DNA of 12,310 bases, taken from the NCBI GenBank assembly GCA_013287095.1, contig JABDEJ010000064.1:1-12310 (forward strand), read 5' to 3'. Origin of the DNA: Bacteroidota bacterium (GTDB taxonomy: Bacteria > Bacteroidota > Bacteroidia > CAILMK01). The notes beneath the pieces were generated by a model. That model searched no databases, was not told the origin of the DNA, and saw only the letters and a list, made by a program, of their open reading frames with translations. This document shows, in pieces, positions 7,167 to 12,310 of this stretch. The position numbers and the translations under genes were made by a program. Position 1 is the stretch's first letter; each line of letters begins with the position of its first letter.

Positions 7167-7253
7167 TTTATAAAAGATGCTTTTTCTGCACCCTTAAGAC
7201 GCATTTTTAAGAATAGAGTTGCCTGTATAACAAACTGGTTAAAAATTATTTTG

Positions 7254-7928
7254 TCAGTGCCTGCGCAATGATTTAACGTAAGCCACCACAGCATGAATTT
7301 CAATAGGATTGAGTTTGTCTCCATATCCTTTCATAATACTGCCTTTTCCGTTCCTAATGACGCCTATTGTTGCGGCATCAGGCAGAAAACTGATAGATAA
7401 ATCTGCAGCGCCATGGTTACCTAATTTGCCATCGGCTCCATGACACGTGTAACATCCACTGTTTATGTAAATCAACTGACCATGTTTTATTGTATCATAT
7501 CCAGGGGCCTTTGGGTCAGTGACTACATTTTCAACCGCAGGTTTAGATGCTTTTTTGAGCATTGGGTCTTTAATATAGCTCAACATAATAACATATATAA
7601 AAATCAGGAAAGTAAGGATGCCGAGCGCTTTGCTGTTTTTGTTAAAGGTAAAAATACCTGTTCCGACACTCAGTGCAATAAGGCACATTTTTATCAGGAA
7701 CCAGGTGTCACTGAAGCTTGTTTTAGACATGACCGCAAGGATGATACCTGATATAAGAAACAAGGAAGGCAGTACCATTTCGCCCACAACTTTCGTCTTT
7801 CTCCTGAAATTGGCCAGACCTGATTCATTGTTTATAAGTAGTAATACGAGCTTGATCGTAAATATAATTACATATAAGGTAATAAGCAGTTCATGCGTGT
7901 GCAAAAGAATAGAATATCCTGTTCCCAT
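7254..7928 (-). CDS. four-helix membrane domain (SirB-like) fused to a cytochrome c domain
   Basis: From the ATG at 7928 the product has 224 residues. The N-terminal half has four predicted membrane helices (about 10-32, 51-68, 76-94 and 101-118); the first begins LLHTHELLITLYVIIF, whose early His residues and pattern recall the SirB family. A linker rich in Lys, Pro and Ala follows (about 123-145), then a class I cytochrome c domain with haem motif CYTCH at 159-163, ADLS at about 175-178, and a likely axial Met in SIMKGYGDKL (about 199). The haem domain should face the periplasm. It probably carries electrons near the inner membrane, partner unknown. A longer frame from a TTG at 7946 adds six residues, but that TTG lies inside the -7 promoter element, so I prefer the ATG. 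Confidence 0.82.
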   Translation of the reverse strand: MGTGYSILLHTHELLITLYVIIFTIKLVLLLINNESGLANFRRKTKVVGEMVLPSLFLISGIILAVMSKTSFSDTWFLIKMCLIALSVGTGIFTFNKNSKALGILTFLIFIYVIMLSYIKDPMLKKASKPAVENVVTDPKAPGYDTIKHGQLIYINSGCYTCHGADGKLGNHGAADLSISFLPDAATIGVIRNGKGSIMKGYGDKLNPIEIHAVVAYVKSLRRH

Positions 7929-7943
7929 AATTATTTTTTTTGT

Positions 7944-7951
7944 CAAAGGTA
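7944..7951 (-). promoter_or_regulatory. -7 promoter element (TACCTTTG) of the membrane-cytochrome gene
   Basis: On the minus strand 7951 to 7944 reads TACCTTTG, an exact TAnnTTTG match. Transcription would start near 7938, about 10 bases before the ATG at 7928. No TTTG at the normal spacing is visible upstream: one lies 11 bases away and another 38. It lies in the 96-base gap after the DUF4340-like gene, so the cytochrome gene may have its own promoter. Confidence 0.5.
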
Positions 7952-8042
7952 AAGAAATGATTCAAACGAAGCCAGTCTGGTTTTTCGGTCAAATATGGTT
8001 TAAGAATTTAACCAAATCCGATTTTTGCAATAAGGGCAATTA

Positions 8043-8987
8043 TTAAGGCATGAAGAAATAAAACGGGGGAAAAATGGCATTTATCTGAGGTAAAGTTAAT
8101 TCAAGCCTGTTCCCAACATTAACAGACGAAGCCATAACCCATTTCCCGTTTTGTTCTTTGGAAGCAGTCAAAGTAATGGGGCCAAATTTTGTATCAATTA
8201 ATACGGAAGCTTCCGGGCGATTCTTGACCCTTTCGACAGCAAAGTGAGGGATTTGCAACAATGTCAGCATCTTTAAATATGTGAGAACTTTTCTTTGATC
8301 AATTTCGCGTCCGTTTATTGACCATCTGCCATTCACATTTTCAAGCAGATAATATACGTTTGTATCTGCAGAAACGATCCTGACACGTTTGTAATAAGAA
8401 GGATCAACAGGTACCAGAATTTTTTTTCTGAAATTTTCTTCTTTTGCCATAACAGAACCATCCAGATACGTTTCTGTGATCTGGTAAACAGAGTCGCTAT
8501 TTACGGGTCTTATATAGTAGCTTGATTTATATTGGTCAATAAATTCGAGCTTACTTACGATATAACTTCCTGCAACCTTATTGCCAGTATAAATGGTTAT
8601 TCGGGTGCCACTATCATTATCAAATTTTTCGGCCTTCCAACCCGACTTATCAAGTTGGACATGGATCATATTTTTGAATTTTGACAAATGCTTAAGCGAT
8701 CTTGCTATGATCACCAGGTCGGCATCTGCAACCGTATTATCATGAAGCTTGATCTTCCAGATGTTACTATCTTTAAAAACGGTATATGCCACATTTTTAT
8801 TTCCGTGAGGTGTAACGTCCCATCGCGTAATGGTAGCGCTGTCAGGGCCTTCTGAAATGGTCAAGGCGTTTATCTTCCTGCTCTGATGCTTTACCAGGAA
8901 GATGTATAGAAAAATGCAAAGGGCTGCAACAACCACAAAGAGTAAAGCCGGGATGGCAAAGCGGGATTTTCCGGGATTTTCTGACAT
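8043..8987 (-). CDS. single-pass membrane protein resembling DUF4340
   Basis: A 314-residue protein with a short polar N-terminus (MSENPGKSR), one membrane helix at about 10-33 (IPALLFVVVAALCIFLYIFL), and the rest probably periplasmic. The periplasmic part looks like two beta-rich units: the first has W-K-I-K-L plus a helix (DADLVIIARSLKHLSKFK), and the second has the same plan near 220-243 (GRWSINGREIDQRKVLTYLKMLTLLQ). This duplicated pattern of small beta-strands with an intervening helix is typical of DUF4340 proteins, which have a single N-terminal helix and often sit beside GldG-like transport genes in other genomes. No such partner is in the window. The assignment is by general resemblance and is moderate. 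Confidence 0.72.
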   Translation of the reverse strand: MSENPGKSRFAIPALLFVVVAALCIFLYIFLVKHQSRKINALTISEGPDSATITRWDVTPHGNKNVAYTVFKDSNIWKIKLHDNTVADADLVIIARSLKHLSKFKNMIHVQLDKSGWKAEKFDNDSGTRITIYTGNKVAGSYIVSKLEFIDQYKSSYYIRPVNSDSVYQITETYLDGSVMAKEENFRKKILVPVDPSYYKRVRIVSADTNVYYLLENVNGRWSINGREIDQRKVLTYLKMLTLLQIPHFAVERVKNRPEASVLIDTKFGPITLTASKEQNGKWVMASSVNVGNRLELTLPQINAIFPPFYFFMP

Positions 8988-9109
8988 AATATATTACAGG
9001 TTTACCTATTGGAAGTAAAAGAATTCAAAATTAAACTATGTAGATGAAGCGGATGACATAGGTCTTTGCTTTTTTCAAAAGTATGGCCTCATTTTTGAAA
9101 GCCATTCAA

Positions 9110-9117
9110 CAAAGTTA
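9110..9117 (-). promoter_or_regulatory. possible -7 promoter element upstream of the DUF4340-like gene
   Basis: On the minus strand 9117 to 9110 reads TAACTTTG, matching TAnnTTTG. It would give a leader of roughly 115 bases to the start at 8987. No TTTG occurs at the usual 17-23 base spacing upstream (the nearest is 28 away), so support is weak. Confidence 0.3.
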
Positions 9118-9161
9118 AACAAAACGGTTCCGAGACTGTTATTACCAAAAACAATAAAAAT

Positions 9162-9752
9162 ATGAAATCCAGAATCTTACAAAAAATCAACCGTAACACC
9201 GTCTTAGGCTTAATCGCTTTATCCACATTTGCATTCACTTCGTGTTCCCGCTCTATAGCAAGTCTTCAGAACACTAAGAAAATGCAAAATGAAGAAGTTT
9301 TAGTTAACCCTACTCAAAAACATGAAACACAAATTGCAGTAACGCCTCAACTGCAAAATGATCAGACTGCAATCATACCATTATCCAATACTGGTTTGGC
9401 AGGGTCCACAATTCAAAAGTCCAATAGAAATATTGCGGTAGATAGGAAACCATCAGCACTCGCTACGAAAATGGCTGTTGTTAAAACCCAGGTATTAAAT
9501 AAAGTTGAAAACCAGGTTGCAGGAATTCAGCATTTAACTAAAAGTACTACCATAGCCTCATATAATCATGGACACGATTTTGGATTTGGCATGGTTCATA
9601 GAGGAATTGTATTAATTATTGTCGGATTGATATTAATTGTACTTGCAGTCCTTTTGCCTTGGCCACTAAGCGAAGTATTTTATATAATTGGGGCCATTTT
9701 CCTAATAGTAGGTATTCTTGACCTTCTATTTGGACTATTACGATCTATGTAA
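9162..9752 (+). CDS. lipoprotein-like protein with C-terminal transmembrane hairpin
   Basis: A 196-residue protein I do not recognise. The N-terminus has a signal peptide (TVLGLIALSTFAF) ending in the lipobox FTSC, with the lipidated Cys at 28. Residues 30-135 are polar and low in structure, rich in Gln, Thr, Asn and Lys. A His/Gly-rich patch (YNHGHDFGFGMVHRG, 134-148) leads into two strongly hydrophobic helices, about 149-166 and 173-194, separated by a short PWPLSE turn, and the chain ends right after the second. It is unusual for a lipoprotein to end in a membrane hairpin; the hairpin suggests retention in the inner membrane, or a small multimeric membrane assembly. It ends just before a strong terminator, so it is a single-gene unit. 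Confidence 0.75.
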   Translation: MKSRILQKINRNTVLGLIALSTFAFTSCSRSIASLQNTKKMQNEEVLVNPTQKHETQIAVTPQLQNDQTAIIPLSNTGLAGSTIQKSNRNIAVDRKPSALATKMAVVKTQVLNKVENQVAGIQHLTKSTTIASYNHGHDFGFGMVHRGIVLIIVGLILIVLAVLLPWPLSEVFYIIGAIFLIVGILDLLFGLLRSM

Positions 9753-9772
9753 AAACTTTCAATGAATATTTG

Positions 9773-9803
9773 AAAAGCCTGGAAATTCATTTCCAGGCTT
9801 TTT
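9773..9803 (+). terminator. intrinsic terminator after the lipoprotein gene
   Basis: AAAGCCTGGAAA (9774-9785) pairs fully with TTTCCAGGCTTT (9790-9801) around a TTCA loop, a 12-bp stem that extends one more pair outward and is followed by T residues. The stop codon of the gene is about 20 bases before it. The stem is symmetric with A residues on the left, so it may act in both directions. Confidence 0.88.
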
Positions 9804-9894
9804 GTATTTACAGAGGAGTAATCATGCTTCAAATATTACCAAACAATAAAATATTCCTTAAAACATCTTCTTCTCAAAAAAAACGCAAAGATTT

Positions 9895-10356
9895 GTGACG
9901 ATGAAGCCTAAGCTAAGGAAAATCATAGGGCGACGGGAATTGGTAAGTTTCCCGGAATTGGGCTTGATGAATATCGAGGCTAAAATTGATACAGGCGCTT
10001 ATACATCTTCATTACATTGCATGGAAGTAAAGCAATTTATAAAAAATGAAAAACCATTTGTTTCTTTTATGCTCTTTGACAATGGAAATTCCTTGTTTGG
10101 GAATAACACTATTCAGTTCCCTATTTATAAAATTAAAAATGTGAAAAATTCTTTCGGACAGGTTGAAGAAAGGATCATCATTAAAACCAAACTTGATTTT
10201 TTTGATAAAATTTATGATGTGGAAATATCGCTTGCAGACCGTTCGGCAATGGATTATCCCGTATTGCTTGGCCGGAAAGTATTAAAGAAAAGATTCCTGG
10301 TTGATGTTTCAAAAGTTAATTATGCCGCCAAAAGAAAAATTATAGAATATAATTAA
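9895..10356 (+). CDS. RimB-like retropepsin-fold protein (annotated elsewhere as ATP-dependent zinc protease)
   Basis: A small protein of 153 residues from the GTG at 9895, or 151 from the ATG at 9901, which gives MKPKLRKIIGRRE and is the more usual start. The family (COG4067, DUF785) has a retropepsin-like fold: the Asp-Thr-Gly motif is D32-T33-G34 in AKIDTGAYTSSLH, and the YPVLLGRKVL loop (121-130) is the second conserved element. The name 'ATP-dependent zinc protease' is historical; the sequence shows an aspartic-protease-like site. In Pseudomonas the related RimB is encoded with rimK and modulates glutamylation of ribosomal protein S6. Here the stop codon directly abuts the rimK ATG, so the two are co-translated or coupled. 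That pairing supports a RimB-like role. Confidence 0.85.
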   Translation: MTMKPKLRKIIGRRELVSFPELGLMNIEAKIDTGAYTSSLHCMEVKQFIKNEKPFVSFMLFDNGNSLFGNNTIQFPIYKIKNVKNSFGQVEERIIIKTKLDFFDKIYDVEISLADRSAMDYPVLLGRKVLKKRFLVDVSKVNYAAKRKIIEYN

Positions 10357-11259
10357 ATGAAAATATGTGTTTTAAGTAGAAATGAAAACCTTTATTCTAC
10401 AAAAAGGCTGGTGGAAGAGGCTCGCAAACGTGGGCATGAAGTACATGTACTGGACTATATGGACCTGAATATTCTTATCGAAGGTGGTAACCCTCTTTTG
10501 CTCGTCAATGATAAATTGGTTTCGCTTCCAGATGCCATCATTCCACGTATCGGAGCTTCAAAAACATATTATGGCTGTGCAGTCGTGAGGCAATTTGAAA
10601 TGATGCGTGTTTTTACCAGTGTTAAATCACAGGCGATTGTGCGTTCGCGTGATAAACTGAGAAGTATGCAGATCTTATCCCGGCAAGGATTGGGTCTACC
10701 AAAAACTGCATTTTCTTCGCATCCTGAGCAAATAAAATCCCTGATGAAGAAGGTAGGAGGTCCGCCTATCGTCATCAAATTACTTGAAGGTACACAAGGC
10801 AAGGGTGTTGTTTTGGCAGAATCCTTAAATGCAGCCAAATCCGCCCTGGATGCTTTCTTTGGCCTCAAGGCTCACATCATTATCCAGGAATATATCAAAG
10901 AATCAAATGGGCGTGATATCAGGGTATTTGTGATAAACGGCAAGGTTGCGGCAGCTATGATCCGCCAGGGTGCTCTAGGAGAGTTCAGGTCCAATCTCCA
11001 CCAGGGAGGAGTGGCGCAGAAAGTACTTCTCACTAAATTGGAGAGAGAAACTGCGATAAATGCTGCCAAAGCTTTGGGACTAGCTATTGCAGGTGTTGAT
11101 CTGCTTCAATCTTCCAGAGGGCCGCTGGTTATGGAAGTCAATTCATCGCCCGGATTGGAGGGAATCGAAAAAACCACCGGAAAAAATGTGGCAGCCCAAA
11201 TCATCAAATACATCGAAGAAAATGCCTTTAAAAAATCGAAGGATCAGATAGGGGCTTAA
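10357..11259 (+). CDS. rimK: ribosomal protein S6--L-glutamate ligase (RimK), ATP-grasp
   Basis: RimK adds glutamate residues to the C-terminus of ribosomal protein S6 using ATP. The 300-residue protein aligns with E. coli RimK nearly without gaps: start [33 protein letters not shown] (59-73), [12 protein letters not shown] (96-107), ATP-grasp phosphate loop [17 protein letters not shown] (139-155), IIQEYIKES (175-183), FRSNLHQGG (210-218), and the metal site D248, E260 and N262 with [18 protein letters not shown] (258-275). All catalytic positions appear intact. It directly follows the RimB-like gene with no spacer. Other RimK-type ligases (for cofactor F420 or tetrahydromethanopterin) are less likely given the strong E. 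coli-type match. A repeat cluster and a two-way terminator follow. Confidence 0.94.
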   Translation: MKICVLSRNENLYSTKRLVEEARKRGHEVHVLDYMDLNILIEGGNPLLLVNDKLVSLPDAIIPRIGASKTYYGCAVVRQFEMMRVFTSVKSQAIVRSRDKLRSMQILSRQGLGLPKTAFSSHPEQIKSLMKKVGGPPIVIKLLEGTQGKGVVLAESLNAAKSALDAFFGLKAHIIIQEYIKESNGRDIRVFVINGKVAAAMIRQGALGEFRSNLHQGGVAQKVLLTKLERETAINAAKALGLAIAGVDLLQSSRGPLVMEVNSSPGLEGIEKTTGKNVAAQIIKYIEENAFKKSKDQIGA

Positions 11260-11263
11260 AATG

Positions 11264-11417
11264 ATCAATGATCAGTTATCAATGATCAATTACCAGATAG
11301 CATTGCTTCTTTGCAAAATGTGAATATACCAACGGTCAGTTTCTAAGTTACCTTCTTTAAATAAAAAAAACCGAAAGATTTTTCAAACTTTCGGTTTTGT
11401 AATTATTGATCATTGAT
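11264..11417. repeat. ATCAATGATCA repeats, two direct and one inverted
   Basis: The 11-mer ATCAATGATCA occurs at 11264-11274 and 11278-11288, and its reverse complement TGATCATTGAT at 11407-11417. The first two lie just after the rimK stop; the inverted copy lies just outside the terminator hairpin and reaches the stop codon of the bacilliredoxin gene. The 157-base gap between the genes contains these repeats, the terminator and otherwise nothing I can name. Confidence 0.75.
11367..11398. terminator. bidirectional intrinsic terminator between rimK and the bacilliredoxin gene
   Basis: AAAACCGAAAG (11367-11377) pairs with CTTTCGGTTTT (11388-11398), an 11-bp stem with a 10-base loop. A run of A on the left and T on the right lets it serve both strands. 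It lies between convergent genes and should end both transcripts. Confidence 0.88.
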
Positions 11418-11854
11418 TATTGAGCAACTGTTGCTCCGCAATACTCATCGTAAGCTGCAACCAGGTTTTGGGCGATCATTTGTGCCGGACGGCCTTCAAT
11501 ATGGTGTCTTTCAATGAAATGAACCAGTTTGCCATCTTTGTATAATGCAATGGATGGTGAAGAGGGCGGATAAGGGAACATGTGTTTACGTGCTTCTTCG
11601 GTAGCTTCCAGGTCTTGGCCTGCAAATACCGTAAGCAGCCTGTCAGGCCTTTTATCACTAGCGGCAAGGCTCATTTTGACACCTGGACGCGCCATGGCAG
11701 CCGCGCAACCACAAACAGAATTTACAACCACCAAAGTAGTTCCTTCTTTATTTTCAAAAGCAGCGTTTACTTCTTCAGGAGTGGTCAGTTCTTCAAAACC
11801 TGCAATGGTAAGATCCTCACGCATTGGGGCTACAAGTTCTTCAGGATAAGGCAT
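11417..11854 (-). CDS. BrxA/BrxB-family bacilliredoxin (YphP/YqiW type)
   Basis: A 145-residue cytoplasmic thioredoxin-fold protein. The redox motif is CGC (C48-G49-C50) in VVVNSVCGCAAAMARPG, the signature of the YphP/YqiW family (DUF1094), and other family features such as MFPYPPSSPSIALYKDGKLVHFIERHHIEGR (about 92-122) are intact. The length agrees with the family's 137-145. In Firmicutes such proteins remove bacillithiol from mixed disulfides; many Bacteroidota also carry them, and either bacillithiol or a general disulfide reductase/isomerase role is possible. The nearest bacillithiol biosynthesis gene is not in the window. The gene has its own promoter (11915-11944) and a leader of about 55 bases. 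Confidence 0.93.
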   Translation of the reverse strand: MPYPEELVAPMREDLTIAGFEELTTPEEVNAAFENKEGTTLVVVNSVCGCAAAMARPGVKMSLAASDKRPDRLLTVFAGQDLEATEEARKHMFPYPPSSPSIALYKDGKLVHFIERHHIEGRPAQMIAQNLVAAYDEYCGATVAQ

Positions 11855-11914
11855 ATTTTTATGTTTTTAAGTTAATTTACAAGTTTAAACACCAATCGCT
11901 TCAAATTAGTTTGG

Positions 11915-11944
11915 CAAAGGTAAAGAAAATGTGCTGATGTCAAA
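11915..11944 (-). promoter_or_regulatory. Bacteroidota-type promoter of the bacilliredoxin gene
   Basis: Read on the minus strand, TTTG at 11944-11941 is followed after 18 bases by TACCTTTG at 11922-11915, matching the -33/-7 consensus at the expected spacing. Transcription would begin near 11908, giving a leader of about 55 bases before the ATG at 11854. Confidence 0.75.
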
Positions 11945-11960
11945 TCCAAGTCCGACTACT

Positions 11961-12310
11961 TCACATTTTAATGATCTTAAAAATGGATATTTTCTCTCCG
12001 GCCTGGTATTTTAGAAAGTACACGCCGCTATGCACATCCAGAGACTGAAAAGTATAATTATTACTTCCAGCCGGTTGATTGATAAAACTCTTCTGGGATA
12101 CGATTTGTCCAACAGCATCAAAAATGGTCATTTGTATGGATTCTTCCATAGGATGGGAGAATATTAGGTTTATATGATCTACAAATGGATTTGGAGCAAG
12201 ATAAACCGCATCTTCATAATTCTGGAAAGGAGAAATCGCAGAATTATTGTCAACATCCAGGGTCGTATCAAAAGAGCGGGTACAGCCCCATGGATAACTA
12301 TATTCAAAGA
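11961..12310 (-). CDS. C-terminal end of a T9SS cargo protein (type A sorting domain), 5' end outside window
   Basis: The frame is open to the right edge of the window and ends at a stop at 11961-11963. The last ~80 residues are a typical T9SS type A (Por secretion) tail: the entry motif LAPNPF, then a strand-rich stretch (IQMTIFDAVGQIV, SNNYTFQSLD), the S-G-V-Y-F-L-K-Y element near the end, and a basic finish (KIIKM). The preceding part reads FEYSYPWGCTRSFDTTLDVDNN and belongs to the unseen cargo domain. The tail directs the protein across the outer membrane through the T9SS and is normally cut off at the cell surface. The ATG at 12149 is internal, not the start. What the cargo does cannot be told from this fragment. 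Confidence 0.9.
   Translation of the reverse strand, partial: FEYSYPWGCTRSFDTTLDVDNNSAISPFQNYEDAVYLAPNPFVDHINLIFSHPMEESIQMTIFDAVGQIVSQKSFINQPAGSNNYTFQSLDVHSGVYFLKYQAGEKISIFKIIKM

Noticed and set aside
7440..8046. Plus-strand open frames opposite the membrane-cytochrome gene
   Set aside because: They run antisense to a well-supported cytochrome fusion and encode no recognisable domain.
9061..9071. Plus-strand promoter for the lipoprotein gene at TAGGTCTTTG
   Set aside because: The spacing inside the element is two bases too long for TAnnTTTG and it lies about 100 bases upstream of the start.
11264..11417. Insertion sequence ends or attachment sites formed by the inverted ATCAATGATCA copies
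   Set aside because: Only a terminator lies between them; there is no transposase or integrase, and no target duplication.
11580..11875. Plus-strand open frames opposite the bacilliredoxin gene
   Set aside because: They are antisense to a well-conserved CGC-motif protein.
12147..12149. A short 62-residue gene starting at the ATG at 12149
   Set aside because: The frame continues to the right edge and includes the LAPNPF part of the T9SS tail, so this is the end of a larger gene.

Overview
The window looks like chromosomal DNA of a member of the Bacteroidota that has a type IX secretion system, most likely from the Sphingobacteriales, Chitinophagales or Cytophagales side of the phylum. The clues are: a C-terminal T9SS sorting tail on the gene at the right edge; promoters of the Bacteroidota form (TTTG, a 17-18 nt spacer, then TAnnTTTG); start codons without clear Shine-Dalgarno sequences; moderate-to-low GC; and many Bacteroidota-style lipoproteins and signal-peptide proteins. 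Genus and species cannot be told from the sequence. I see no phage, transposon, CRISPR, tRNA or rRNA. The longest stretch without a gene is about 170 bases.

Layout. (1) Positions 1-1194 (+): the C-terminal part of a papain-fold C1 peptidase of the PepC/bleomycin hydrolase type, then a small monohaem c-type cytochrome lipoprotein. (2) Positions 1200-3457 (-): a compact group reading sugar kinase (BadF/BadG family), then murQ, then a 188-residue protein of unknown function. The first two fit salvage of amino sugars from the cell wall: phosphorylation of MurNAc and/or GlcNAc, and cleavage of MurNAc-6-phosphate to GlcNAc-6-phosphate and lactate. (3) Positions 3508-6087 (+): a strong promoter, a secreted protein with a low-complexity linker, a PaaG-like enoyl-CoA hydratase/isomerase, and the tRNA methyltransferase TrmH. 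(4) Positions 6096-8987 (-): a secreted WG-repeat protein, a four-helix membrane domain fused to a cytochrome c domain, and a single-pass protein resembling DUF4340. (5) Positions 9162-11259 (+): a lipoprotein with a C-terminal membrane hairpin, closed by a clear terminator, then a RimB-like retropepsin-fold protein directly abutting rimK, the ribosomal protein S6 glutamate ligase. (6) Positions 11264-12310: repeats and a two-way terminator, a BrxA/BrxB bacilliredoxin with its own promoter (-), and the C-terminal end of a T9SS cargo protein (-).

Most of this is ordinary core and lineage-specific chromosome. I do not see a clear new multi-gene system. The parts most worth a second look are the unknown protein linked to murQ and the kinase, the RimB-RimK pair, the membrane-cytochrome fusion and its start codon, the lipoprotein with a membrane hairpin, and short iterated repeats between genes.
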